In this document: piece after piece, positions 1 through 9,315 of the stretch | How the letters are laid out: the number at the start of each line of letters is the position of its first letter | Position numbering within the stretch: the stretch's first letter is position 1 | From: Halobacterium zhouii | GTDB lineage: Archaea; Halobacteriota; Halobacteria; Halobacteriales; Halobacteriaceae | NCBI RefSeq assembly: GCF_021249405.1 | Contig: NZ_CP089593.1 | Coordinates: 1,736,001-1,800,000 of the forward strand | Direction: 5' to 3' | DNA length: 64,000 nt | Program-made: the position numbers and the translations under genes | Notes under the pieces: model-generated | Told to the model about the DNA's origin: nothing | Database searches by the model: none | Seen by the model: the letters and a program-made list of their open reading frames with translations, nothing else

Positions 1-774
1 GAGGAGACCAGCGAGAACGTAGTACGCAACCTGGACAGCCGGCGAGAACGAGACGATTCCGGTCCCGAGGAGGATCTGGAGCGTGACGAGCGTGACGGCT
101 GCGGCGGTCGCACGGGCGGCGCGCACCGCGCCGCGACGGACGGCCCACACGAACGCGACGAGCGCGGCGGTGAATGCGAGCAACTCGAAGGCGTGGTGGA
201 CCATCTGGACGCGTAGGCCGTACACCGAGAACAGCGTGTTCCGGCTGAACGCGAGTTCGAGCGGGAGGACCGCGAGGCCTGCGAGCGCGGCGGTGCGAAC
301 GCGCCCGAGGCCGCCGCGGACGCCCTCGAGTTCGCGCACGCGGAGCGTGGTGTAGATGAGCGCGGCGTAGATGGCGAGCGCAGCGAGGTGGTGGATCGCC
401 TGCGTGATGGGCGCGTACCCCCACGGGACGAGGCCGCTGAACGTCACCGTGGTGCCGCCGAGGATCACCTGGATGGGGAGTAAGACGACGGCGAGGAGGC
501 CGCCCAGGCGGACGTCGCGTTCGTCGTAGTAGCGCCACGCCGCGAGGCCGGTGCCGACGATGAAGAAGCCGACGACCATGGCGACGAAGCGGTGGAACCA
601 CTCGATGAAGTCGTGGAGCGGAAGTCCGAACGGCAGCAGCTGGCCGTTGCAGTACGGCCACTGCAGGCCGCAGGTCGCTCCTGAAGCGGAGACGGCGGTG
701 AACTCACCGAGCAGGATGAGGACGTACGTGAGCGCGGTGGTGGCGAGCGCGAGGAGGTACGTTCGGCGTCCCAT
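1..774 (-). CDS. ctaA: Heme A synthase, COX15/CtaA family (C-terminus cut off by window edge)
   Basis: Integral membrane enzyme that converts heme O to heme A for terminal oxidases. The visible 258 codons start at an ATG at 774 and stay open to the window edge. Multiple hydrophobic segments are obvious. A Cys pair at residues 35 and 42 (CGLQWPYC) sits in the first extracytoplasmic loop, as in type B/C CtaA. Candidate heme-ligand histidines lie in WFHRF (His61), AIHHL (His128/129) and MVHHAF (His193/194). The gene is divergent from the malic enzyme, sharing a 176-nt spacer. Family assignment is firm from motif order; oxidase partners are outside the window. Confidence 0.88.
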   Translation of the reverse strand, partial: MGRRTYLLALATTALTYVLILLGEFTAVSASGATCGLQWPYCNGQLLPFGLPLHDFIEWFHRFVAMVVGFFIVGTGLAAWRYYDERDVRLGGLLAVVLLPIQVILGGTTVTFSGLVPWGYAPITQAIHHLAALAIYAALIYTTLRVRELEGVRGGLGRVRTAALAGLAVLPLELAFSRNTLFSVYGLRVQMVHHAFELLAFTAALVAFVWAVRRGAVRAARATAAAVTLVTLQILLGTGIVSFSPAVQVAYYVLAGLL

Positions 775-950
775 GTCGCGTCACAGTTCCCGCCGTCGGT
801 ACGTATGCGTGTCGTTTCCGACCGTCGGTTCGGACGTCGGTCGTCCGCGGCGCGCTCGGCAACGCCGCGGCCGCCGGATTCGACACACGACGAACGCGAC
901 GTTCGACGCATTGGGATAGGTTTTTGGCCGTCGGCACGGCACGGGAGTTC

Positions 951-3194
<2,244 letters not shown>

Positions 3195-3249
3195 CTGCAA
3201 GCATTCGCGAACCGAGTGGCTCGAAGAGCCCGGAAGGTTCGCGATTCAC

Positions 3250-3373
3250 CGAGCGCGAACGCAGTGAGCGCTCGGGCCGACGACTGAGCGGAGTGAAACG
3301 AAGCGAAGGAGGAGTGCTTTTAGTGCAGGTTTTGCCGAGCGAGCGGCCGAAGGCCGCGAGCGAAGCGCAAAAC
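3250..3373 (+). repeat. Intergenic repeat family R, copy 1
   Basis: Non-coding spacer between two convergent genes. It opens with a hairpin (arms 3250-3256 and 3268-3274), then the family core GGCCGACGACTGA (from 3275), then GGAGGAGTGCTTTT (from 3308), a second T-run, and a final palindromic stretch ending in GCGCAAAA. The same order of blocks recurs at 6080-6184 and, inverted, at 20131-20260 and 22752-22886. A short open frame through this copy is considered incidental. Confidence 0.7.
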
Positions 3374-3380
3374 GTGCGTT

Positions 3381-4001
3381 CTAGTCGCTCGCGTGCCTGT
3401 CAGCTCTCGATGGCGGCGGAATCTGCGGCTCTGAATCGTTCACTTCGGGGAGCAGGCAGCGCGCTGGTTCCTGGTTGACGTGCGCGTACTGCTCGGGAGC
3501 GTTGGCGAGGACGTGTGCGGGGTTCGACCCGCTCTCGACCTGCGCGGCGCGAATCTCCTCGAAGCCGGCGACGCGGGCGCGGATACCCCGCCAGTGGTGC
3601 TCCGCTGCAGAAGGGACCGAGAATTCGCTGATGGGTCTGTAGTCGTGGGCGCGCACGGCGAGCGCGGCGGTGTTGACGTCCGCCGCGAGGTCGTTGTGGT
3701 CGACGAGCACGCCGACGCGCGCGTTCGCCGGAGCGCGCGCCGCGAGCACGTCGAGACCGAGGTGGAGCGCGCGATACTCGGCGACGTTGTTGTCCGGCGC
3801 TTCGTCCGGGACGGCGAGGCGCGCGACGCGCTCCCCGGAGCGAGTTTCGACGATGACGCCGAGGCCGCTCCCATCGCGAGAGTACGAGCCGTCCGTGGCG
3901 ACGTAGAAATCCCGATTGTGGGTTCGCGGCGGATGCGCGATGTGGGGCGTCGGGGAATCGTCGAACAGGTCGCGGAGGTCTGACCGGCCCACGATGGCCA
4001 T
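3381..4001 (-). CDS. RNase HI-like protein (haloarchaeal type)
   Basis: RNase H fold protein, 206 aa, expected to cleave RNA in RNA-DNA hybrids. The first catalytic Asp is D37 in ATDGSYSRDG, the Glu is E75 in NNVAEYRAL, and a third acidic residue is D101 in VLVDHNDL. The canonical fourth acidic residue, normally in a motif like ADxLAN, reads NPAHVLAN here, with His163 in place of Asp. The N-terminal ~30 residues and C-terminal ~35 residues are extra tails. It may be an active enzyme with altered metal binding or a non-catalytic nucleic-acid binder. Convergent with the malic enzyme. Confidence 0.75.
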   Translation of the reverse strand: MAIVGRSDLRDLFDDSPTPHIAHPPRTHNRDFYVATDGSYSRDGSGLGVIVETRSGERVARLAVPDEAPDNNVAEYRALHLGLDVLAARAPANARVGVLVDHNDLAADVNTAALAVRAHDYRPISEFSVPSAAEHHWRGIRARVAGFEEIRAAQVESGSNPAHVLANAPEQYAHVNQEPARCLLPEVNDSEPQIPPPSRADRHASD

Positions 4002-4091
4002 ACTACGACTACCTCCCCACGGGCCTTAAACGATACGCCGGTCTGTAGGACTGTGTTTAGCAGAGCCTCGTGTTGCCGCCGGCTAAACTTG

Positions 4092-4441
4092 CCAGAAGGT
4101 CCCGACTGAAGTGAACCATCTCGCTCCTACGTCCACCCAGAAAGCCCCGGCGCGCTCGCGGTCGCTCCGCAACATATCCGCTCCCGCTGGTCGCGGATAG
4201 AGGTCGCCGAGACGACTAAGCGATGCGCGAGCGCGCCGCCCCTTTCAGTCCTGCCCGGTACCGGCTGACCACTGGCAACGGGAGGGCTGGAAGGGGCGGA
4301 CGGCTGAACGAACCCCGACGATGTAAGCACCGAGCGAACGCAGTGAGCGAGACGCGCAACGAGTCGCGGGAGTTCAGCCGTCCGGGGCTTTCTGGGTGTT
4401 CGAAGAAGCAAGTACAGTTCCGACTAGCGAAGCTTCTTGAG
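4092..4441 (+). repeat. Structured repeat family E, copy 1 (complete, three-arm core)
   Basis: Fills most of the 527-nt gap between the RNase H-like gene and the CBS gene. Outer inverted repeats (~45 nt) flank a core at 4136-4396. The core closes with CCCAGAAAGCCCCGG / CCGGGGCTTTCTGGG (4136-4150 with 4382-4396). Arm 1 pairs 4151-4160 with 4226-4235 perfectly and contains an inner TATCCGC/GCGGATA hairpin. Arm 2 (about 4236-4300) pairs CCGCCCCTTTCAGTCC with GGGCTGGAAGGGGCGG. Arm 3 pairs 4300-4309 with 4372-4381. Short frames within it are not genes. Could be a MITE-like mobile element, a structured RNA, or both. Confidence 0.8.
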
Positions 4442-4528
4442 TGCTTACGAGGCAATCTTGAGAGATACACGCAGGTCACTTCGTTGCTCGCCGCAAACCA
4501 TACGTGACGAGCGCGCGACGGTCCACGC

Positions 4529-5023
4529 ATGGAAGCGCGCGACCTGATGACGAGTGACGTCGAGACCGTCCGCGAGGACGAGGACGTGAGCGAGGTACTG
4601 CGGAAGCTCGCCCGTCGGAAGTTCACCGGCTTCCCGGTGGTGGACGAGCACGACCACCTCGTCGGCGTCGTGACACAGCGGGATTTCGTCGAGCTGTTCC
4701 AGCCGAAAGACCGCTCCGTCTGGATTCCCATCGGGTTGCCGCCGTTCCTCGAGTCCCTGGACTACCACGTCGACCTGTCGTGGGACGAACTGGAGACGGA
4801 ACTCGACCTGCTGCAGAACGCGGGACGGCCGGTTCGAGAGGTGATGACCGAGGACGTGCTGACGGTCAGCCCGGACGCCGACGTGGACGACCTGCTCGCG
4901 ATTCTCGCTCACGATGACCGCGACGTGAACCGGGTGCCCGTCGTCGAAGACGGGAAACTCGTCGGCATCGTCACGCGCGAGGACCTGCTGCGGGCGCTTC
5001 ACGCCGAGCGAAGCACTGCGTGA
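4529..5023 (+). CDS. CBS-domain pair protein
   Basis: A 164-residue stand-alone Bateman module: two CBS domains (about residues 1-60 and 105-160) separated by a ~40-residue linker rich in aromatic and charged residues. Signatures include DLMTSDVETV with FPVVDEHDHLVGVVTQRD, and VMTEDVLTVSP with VPVVEDGKLVGIVTRED. Such proteins sense adenine nucleotides and act on partner proteins; no effector domain is attached and no obvious partner is adjacent. The start ATG at 4529 begins directly with the CBS fold. Cytoplasmic. The partner cannot be inferred from neighbours. Confidence 0.85.
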   Translation: MEARDLMTSDVETVREDEDVSEVLRKLARRKFTGFPVVDEHDHLVGVVTQRDFVELFQPKDRSVWIPIGLPPFLESLDYHVDLSWDELETELDLLQNAGRPVREVMTEDVLTVSPDADVDDLLAILAHDDRDVNRVPVVEDGKLVGIVTREDLLRALHAERSTA

Positions 5024-5110
5024 GCACGGAGCACTGCAACGCCGAGAACAGACTCCGGCAAGGCCACCGTCCTTCGAAACCGTAAACCCGGTCCGCCGCG
5101 GACAGTCGAC

Positions 5111-6034
5111 GTGACCAACCACCGGAATGCCGGTCTGTTTCTCGCGCTCGCGGCGGTGTGGGGCGCGGCGTTCGTCGCTATCAAGGCGGGGCTGAACGCG
5201 GGGTTCCCGCCGGTGCTGTTCGCCGCCGTCCGCTACGACGTCGCGGGCGTGTTGATGCTCGGCTGGGCAGTGTACGCAACCGACCAGTGGCGGCCTCGTT
5301 CGCGAGCGGACTGGTCGGTCGTCGTCGTCGCCGCAGCGCTGATTTTCGCGGCCTACCACGCGTTCCTGTTCGTCGGGGAGACGAGTCCCGGCGTGTCGAG
5401 TGCCGCCGCTGCGGTCGTCGTCAGTCTCAGCCCGGTGCTCACGACGGCGTGGGCGCGGGCGTTCCTGCCGGCCGAGCGTCTCTCCCTGACCGGACTCGTC
5501 GGCCTCGGTCTCGGACTCACGGGCGTCGTGGTGCTGTCGGATCCTGACTTCGGCAATCTCCTCGGGCAGCAGACAGTCGGCGAGTTGCTCGTCTTCCTGG
5601 CTGCCGCGAGTTTCGCACTCGGGAGCGTGCTCACCCAGCGCATCGACGACTCCCTCCCCATCGAAACGCTGGAGGCGTGGGCGATGCTACTCGGCGCACT
5701 CCTCATGCACGGCATCAGCCTTGTACGCGGTGAACCGCAGTCGATACCGCTGGGAACCGATGCGCTGCTCGCACTCGGCTATCTCTCCGTGCTCGCGAGC
5801 GCCGCCGGCTTCCTCGTCTACTTCGAGTTGCTCGACCGCCTCGGCCCCATCGAGATCAACCTCGTGAGCTACGTCGCACCCGTCTTCGCGGCGCTCGGCG
5901 GCCTGCTCGTGCGCAACGAGGCAGTCACCCCGAACACCGTCGTCGGGTTCGTCGTCATCTTCGCGGGGTTCTGCCTGCTCAAGCGGGACGCGCTCGTCGA
6001 CGAAATCGGGAAACTCAGGGCGTCGTGGGCGTAG
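5111..6034 (+). CDS. EamA-family (DMT superfamily) transporter
   Basis: Membrane protein of 307 aa with about ten hydrophobic segments arranged as two EamA repeats, the usual architecture of drug/metabolite exporters. It opens with the family-typical LFLALAAVWGAAFVAIKAGL, and the second repeat contains SAAGFLVYFELLDRLGP followed by a conserved pattern around YVAPVFAALGG. The start is GTG 5111, 88 nt after the CBS gene; no better ATG precedes it. Substrate is unknown: EamA proteins export amino acids, metabolites or drugs. A second EamA gene lies at 40942-41856. Confidence 0.88.
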   Translation: MTNHRNAGLFLALAAVWGAAFVAIKAGLNAGFPPVLFAAVRYDVAGVLMLGWAVYATDQWRPRSRADWSVVVVAAALIFAAYHAFLFVGETSPGVSSAAAAVVVSLSPVLTTAWARAFLPAERLSLTGLVGLGLGLTGVVVLSDPDFGNLLGQQTVGELLVFLAAASFALGSVLTQRIDDSLPIETLEAWAMLLGALLMHGISLVRGEPQSIPLGTDALLALGYLSVLASAAGFLVYFELLDRLGPIEINLVSYVAPVFAALGGLLVRNEAVTPNTVVGFVVIFAGFCLLKRDALVDEIGKLRASWA

Positions 6035-6079
6035 CGGCGAAGCAGGCGCACCCGTGACCCGAACGGTTCGACGTCCCCG

Positions 6080-6184
6080 TTGGCGAAGCGATTGAGCAGC
6101 GGCCGACGACTGCGTGACGGCACGAACCGAAGGAGGAGTGCGTTTGTGACGGTTTTGCCGGTTGGTGCGCTCGTAGCGCAAAAG
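6080..6184 (+). repeat. Intergenic repeat family R, copy 2
   Basis: Located between convergent genes. It contains GGCCGACGACTG (from 6101), GGAGGAGTGCGTTT (from 6132), then GGTTTTGCCGG, and ends in GCGCAAAA, matching the block order of copy 1 while the intervening bases differ. Confidence 0.65.
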
Positions 6185-6187
6185 GCC

Positions 6188-7156
6188 CTATTTTGCGTCC
6201 GCGATCTGGTCGAACTGCTCTCGGGTGAGTTCGATGTCCGCGGCGGCGAGGTTCTCCTCGAGTTGCTCGGGGGTGCGCGCGCCGACGATGGGCGCGGTGA
6301 CCTGGTCGTGGTGTACGAGCCACGCGAGCGCGACCTGAACGGGGGAGGCGCCGACGTCCTCGGCGACGGCTTCGACCTCCTCGAGCGCGTCGAAGTTCTC
6401 CTCGGTGAGGTACGAATCCACGAACTGCTGGTCAGTCGCGCCCCGGGTTCCCTCGGGCGGGTCCTCGCCGCGGGTGTACTTCCCGGTGAGGAAGCCGCCG
6501 GCGAGGGGCGACCACGGGACGAGTTCGACGTCGTAGTCGAGACACATCTCGAGGTAGTTCCCCTCGACCTCCCGGTTCACCGCGTTGAACCGGGGCTGGG
6601 CGACCGTGAACGGCTCGTAGCCCTCCTGGCGCGCGATCTCGTTGGCCTTTGCGACCTTCCACGCGTTCGGTTCGAACGTGGACGTGCCGAGGTAGTTGAC
6701 CTTGCCGTCGCGCACGAATCCGTCGAGCGTGCGCATGAACTCGCGGGCGGGCGTGTCGTCGTCCCAGCGGTGGGTGTACAGCACGTCGACGTAGTCCGTG
6801 CCGAGGCGCTCTAAGATCTCGTCGATGTTGTTCCGGAGGTGTTTGCGGTTGAGGCCGCTCCCGTTGGGGTCCTCGCGGGTCGGCCAGTAGATCTTCGACG
6901 CGATGACGAAGTCCTCGCGGTCGCGGTCCTCGAGCCACTCGCCGATGTACTGTTCGGCGCGCCCGCTCCCGTACATGTCGGCGGTGTCGATGAAGCGCCC
7001 GCCGGCGTCGGCGTACGCGTCGAGCAGTTGGTCTGCCTGGTCGCGCCCCACCTCGATGGTGCCGGCGTCGTCTTCGCGGCCGAAACGCCACGTTCCGAAC
7101 GCGATTTCGGAGACCTGGAGGCCGGTGCGTCCGAGCGAAACGGAGTCGAGGCTCAT
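6188..7156 (-). CDS. Aldo/keto reductase
   Basis: NADP(H)-dependent oxidoreductase with a TIM-barrel fold, 322 aa, normal for the family. The complete catalytic tetrad is visible: Asp57 and Tyr62 in FIDTADMYGSG, Lys88 in VIASKIYW and His129 in VLYTHRWD. C-terminal motifs for cofactor binding (ALAWLVHHDQVTAPIVGAR) are intact. Starts at ATG 7156 with MSLDSVSLGRTG, typical of the group. Cytoplasmic; probably reduces aldehydes or ketones, but the substrate cannot be read from sequence. It converges with the EamA gene across the R element. Confidence 0.92.
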   Translation of the reverse strand: MSLDSVSLGRTGLQVSEIAFGTWRFGREDDAGTIEVGRDQADQLLDAYADAGGRFIDTADMYGSGRAEQYIGEWLEDRDREDFVIASKIYWPTREDPNGSGLNRKHLRNNIDEILERLGTDYVDVLYTHRWDDDTPAREFMRTLDGFVRDGKVNYLGTSTFEPNAWKVAKANEIARQEGYEPFTVAQPRFNAVNREVEGNYLEMCLDYDVELVPWSPLAGGFLTGKYTRGEDPPEGTRGATDQQFVDSYLTEENFDALEEVEAVAEDVGASPVQVALAWLVHHDQVTAPIVGARTPEQLEENLAAADIELTREQFDQIADAK

Positions 7157-7265
7157 GCAGGAATCGAGGCGAGAAACGTTGATAAACGGTGCGTCTCGTG
7201 GGCGCGGTAACGATGGGGTGGAACGGGAACCAAAACGAAGTGAGGAGAGGACCAGGCGGCCAGGG

Positions 7266-7511
7266 TCAGTCCGAGCGGTGGCGGTGCCCGAGCAGGAGCG
7301 CGGCGACGTGCACGAGCACGAGGGTCACGAGGGCGGTCTGTTCGCCAGGGGTGTTCGGACCGGTGACGAGCAGCGGAACGTACAGGAACGGTAGCGCCAC
7401 CGCGGACCAGAAGCCGACGACCTCGAACGGCTTCAGGAGGGTGGCGTAGCCGGGCGTACGGTCGACGTTCGATGCGACCTCGGCGAGCGCGGAGCGGGAG
7501 GGGCTGGACAT
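7266..7511 (-). CDS. Small two-helix membrane protein, unknown function
   Basis: An 81-residue protein with a polar N-terminus, then hydrophobic segments around residues 32-50 (VVGFWSAVALPFLYVPLL) and 58-74, and a His/Arg-rich C-terminus (GHRHRSD). No enzymatic motif. It precedes the aldo/keto reductase by 109 nt on the same strand. Codon bias is typical for the chromosome, so I consider it a genuine gene, function unknown. Confidence 0.6.
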   Translation of the reverse strand: MSSPSRSALAEVASNVDRTPGYATLLKPFEVVGFWSAVALPFLYVPLLVTGPNTPGEQTALVTLVLVHVAALLLGHRHRSD

Positions 7512-8218
7512 GTGGAGCGACCTCGTGATTCATCCATCGAGCCCCCGGTCCATATAGGGGGAAGACCGTTGGCTGGCTTTCACCAGGTTTCAGCGATTCA
7601 TCACCCGTCTAACGACGTTTTGAAACCTACTGAAGTCCTTCGAGACATTTTACAAACGGCTCTCTGTCTGTCTCGCAAGTTACTGTCTCTGGCAGAAATC
7701 GGCGGCCAATCAAGCCGAATTTGACGCCGCCGAACGGTGCGAACGACCCGACGTATTTTTTCCTGTCCGCGCAGGATTACTCGTAGGTACGTTCGCGTTA
7801 CCGAGAGCAGCCCTAGAGGCCGCTATGCGGCCGATACGAGCCGATTCCGCAGACGACAAGCTGGCGAGAAGACCGCCGGCCTCGACACCGCCCCGCATGC
7901 AACGGTGTAGAAGGAAGCAGTCGCATTCTGGTAGGTACTTTCTACGCTGGACACTGGTGCTCTCAGCTTCGCGGTCATCCGTCCGGGCTGGTCAGAGAAG
8001 TGTCTCTGCTGTCGCTGACCCGGATGCACTCACGTAGTTGCGGACGGTCGACAACTGTCCTCATTCGAAACGTGACTGAGACGGCGCTAGGCGGAGCACT
8101 CGATACGAATGGAAGGTAGCAGCCGTTTCGGAGCACGTGCGACTAGACGTGCAGTGAGTTCACGTCAGCAGCCTGCGCAACGCGGTCGACCCGACGATCC
8201 CCGATGGCAAGGCAGCGA
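7512..8218. other. Gene-poor, AT-richer stretch
   Basis: About 700 nt with visibly lower GC than the surroundings, T-runs (for example near 7757) and only short, conflicting open frames without the usual codon bias. I see no convincing gene or RNA. Together with the duplicated tRNA-Met end at 8927 it may be residue of an integrated element. Confidence 0.5.
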
Positions 8219-8557
8219 CTAAGGTGCTATTGTGAGGCCGACGACGCCGGCGAGAAAGCTCCCGATGAGAACGAATCCGAACTGGAGTCGGCCCGGGAAT
8301 GAGAGGGAGGTCACTCCGTGGTGGGAGGTGTCGCTACTGATGAATCCGGCTTCCGCGCCTTCGTCAATCGATGAGACGCTCGAGCCCGTTGCGAACAGGA
8401 ACGGCGCAATCAACACGCCTGGCATCATCAGCCCCGCCGACAGAAGTTTGAGCGGGACCGTTGTCCAGTGGCTCACAGCCACCGCGGTGATACCACCGAC
8501 CACCAGACCGCCAAACGTGTACAGGATAAATGTCCGGACGAGAGCTTTGATTTCCAT
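8219..8557 (-). CDS. Small membrane protein, unknown function
   Basis: About 112 aa from ATG 8557 (MEIKALVRTF); an upstream in-frame ATG at 8611 would add 18 polar residues that look non-homologous in character, so the shorter form is preferred. Three hydrophobic stretches are visible: residues ~8-28, ~35-55 (LLSAGLMMPGVLIAPFLF) and ~90-108 near the C-terminus. Codon use is less GC3-biased than neighbours. It lies within the AT-richer zone next to a tRNA scar, so it may have arrived with an integrated element. Function unknown. Confidence 0.5.
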   Translation of the reverse strand: MEIKALVRTFILYTFGGLVVGGITAVAVSHWTTVPLKLLSAGLMMPGVLIAPFLFATGSSVSSIDEGAEAGFISSDTSHHGVTSLSFPGRLQFGFVLIGSFLAGVVGLTIAP

Positions 8558-8638
8558 ATTGATGCTTCGAACGGCAGCGTGAAATGTATTTCTGCCAGGT
8601 GCCTCAGACAACGCGCCTGGCGGACCAGTAAGCAGGAT

Positions 8639-8863
8639 TCACCAGATAGGCCTGGTCAATCTCATAGCGGTGGCGCTTCGGCATCTCCCAGTCTCCGTCG
8701 ACGTCACGACACCGAACTCGAGACCGTACCCCTCGAATCGCGTTTCAGCGTCGCCCAGCGCTTCGACGGCGGCCCTCATCGGCGCGTCAGTGAGGAGTGC
8801 TTTCGCTTCTCCTGGCATCTCGTCAACAGCTGTCTCACCAAGGCTAGTTTCGTCGGTGCTCAC
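8639..8863 (-). CDS. Short hypothetical protein (possible remnant)
   Basis: A 74-residue acidic frame beginning MSTDETSLGETAVDEM, with an Ala/Glu-rich middle that looks haloarchaeal and a C-terminus (TAMRLTRPIW) that looks unlike a native protein end, suggesting truncation or decay. It may instead be chance. It lies 28 nt beyond the extended start of the membrane gene, on the same strand. No family recognised. Confidence 0.35.
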   Translation of the reverse strand: MSTDETSLGETAVDEMPGEAKALLTDAPMRAAVEALGDAETRFEGYGLEFGVVTSTETGRCRSATAMRLTRPIW

Positions 8864-8926
8864 ACTGCCACCCCCTGACTGGATTCAGAATTCGCTGGTG
8901 AGTGTGGGTTTGAAGCTGAGGATGTA

Positions 8927-8948
8927 TGCCCGGGGAGGGGTTCGAACC
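8927..8948 (-). repeat. Duplicate of the tRNA-Met 3' end (att-like)
   Basis: Twenty-two bases identical to the 3' end of the tRNA-Met gene at 9065-9086 (T-arm and acceptor strand), in the same orientation and 138 nt apart. Integrases of archaeal elements typically leave such a duplicated tRNA end. A weaker third match to the T-loop lies near 8992-9004. Confidence 0.65.
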
Positions 8949-9064
8949 GAGTCGAGACGGCCACCCTCACTTCGTTCGGGTGCTGCGACTCGCCGGGTTC
9001 GAACTTCCACGCGCCACGTCGTTCGACGAACTCCTCGCTGGCGCTCGTCGTTACGTCGGAGAAG

Positions 9065-9222
9065 TGCCCGGGGAGGGGTTCGAACCCTCGACCTCCGCAT
9101 GTCCCAGGTTCGAGGCTCGGCGGGCCTCACGGACATGCTGAGCATCCACGTGGCGAGTGGGTGCCGCACCGAAGCTCGGAACCCTATGAGTGCGGCGCTA
9201 TGACCAGCTAAGCCACCCGGGC
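9065..9222 (-). tRNA. tRNA-Met(CAU), elongator type, with intron
   Basis: The 5' exon is 9222-9185 (38 nt) and the 3' exon 9100-9065 (36 nt), giving a 74-nt tRNA with a 7-bp acceptor (GCCCGGG/CCCGGGC, discriminator A), D-stem GCT/AGC, anticodon stem CCGCA/TGCGG and T-stem GAGGG/CCCTC. The anticodon CAT is at 9188-9186. An 84-nt intron at 9101-9184 interrupts just after position 37, the canonical archaeal site, consistent with splicing endonuclease recognition. Intron-bearing elongator tRNA-Met is known from haloarchaea. The CCA end is not encoded. Confidence 0.93.
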
Positions 9223-9315
9223 TCGATTCGGGGTAGGGGGAGGCCATTCTTTAACGTTCTCATCTCCGCGCGGCCACCCGTCGGCTTTAAGCCGAACCGG
9301 TGGTTTCGAGCGAAC

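Noticed and set aside
3293-3478. A short plus-strand frame preceded by GGAGG-like sequence
   Set aside because: Lies across repeat element R copy 1 and into the RNase H-like gene; other copies of the repeat do not keep the frame open.
4223-4507. A 94-codon frame inside element E copy 1
   Set aside because: Falls within the structured repeat; base-paired arms dictate the sequence and the complete copy at 33.8 kb does not preserve the frame.
7823-8037. Two overlapping short frames in the AT-richer zone
   Set aside because: No codon bias, no start context, and translations are unlike haloarchaeal proteins.
8885-9247. Protein frames crossing the tRNA-Met gene on both strands
   Set aside because: They run through tRNA exons and intron; the cloverleaf is unambiguous.
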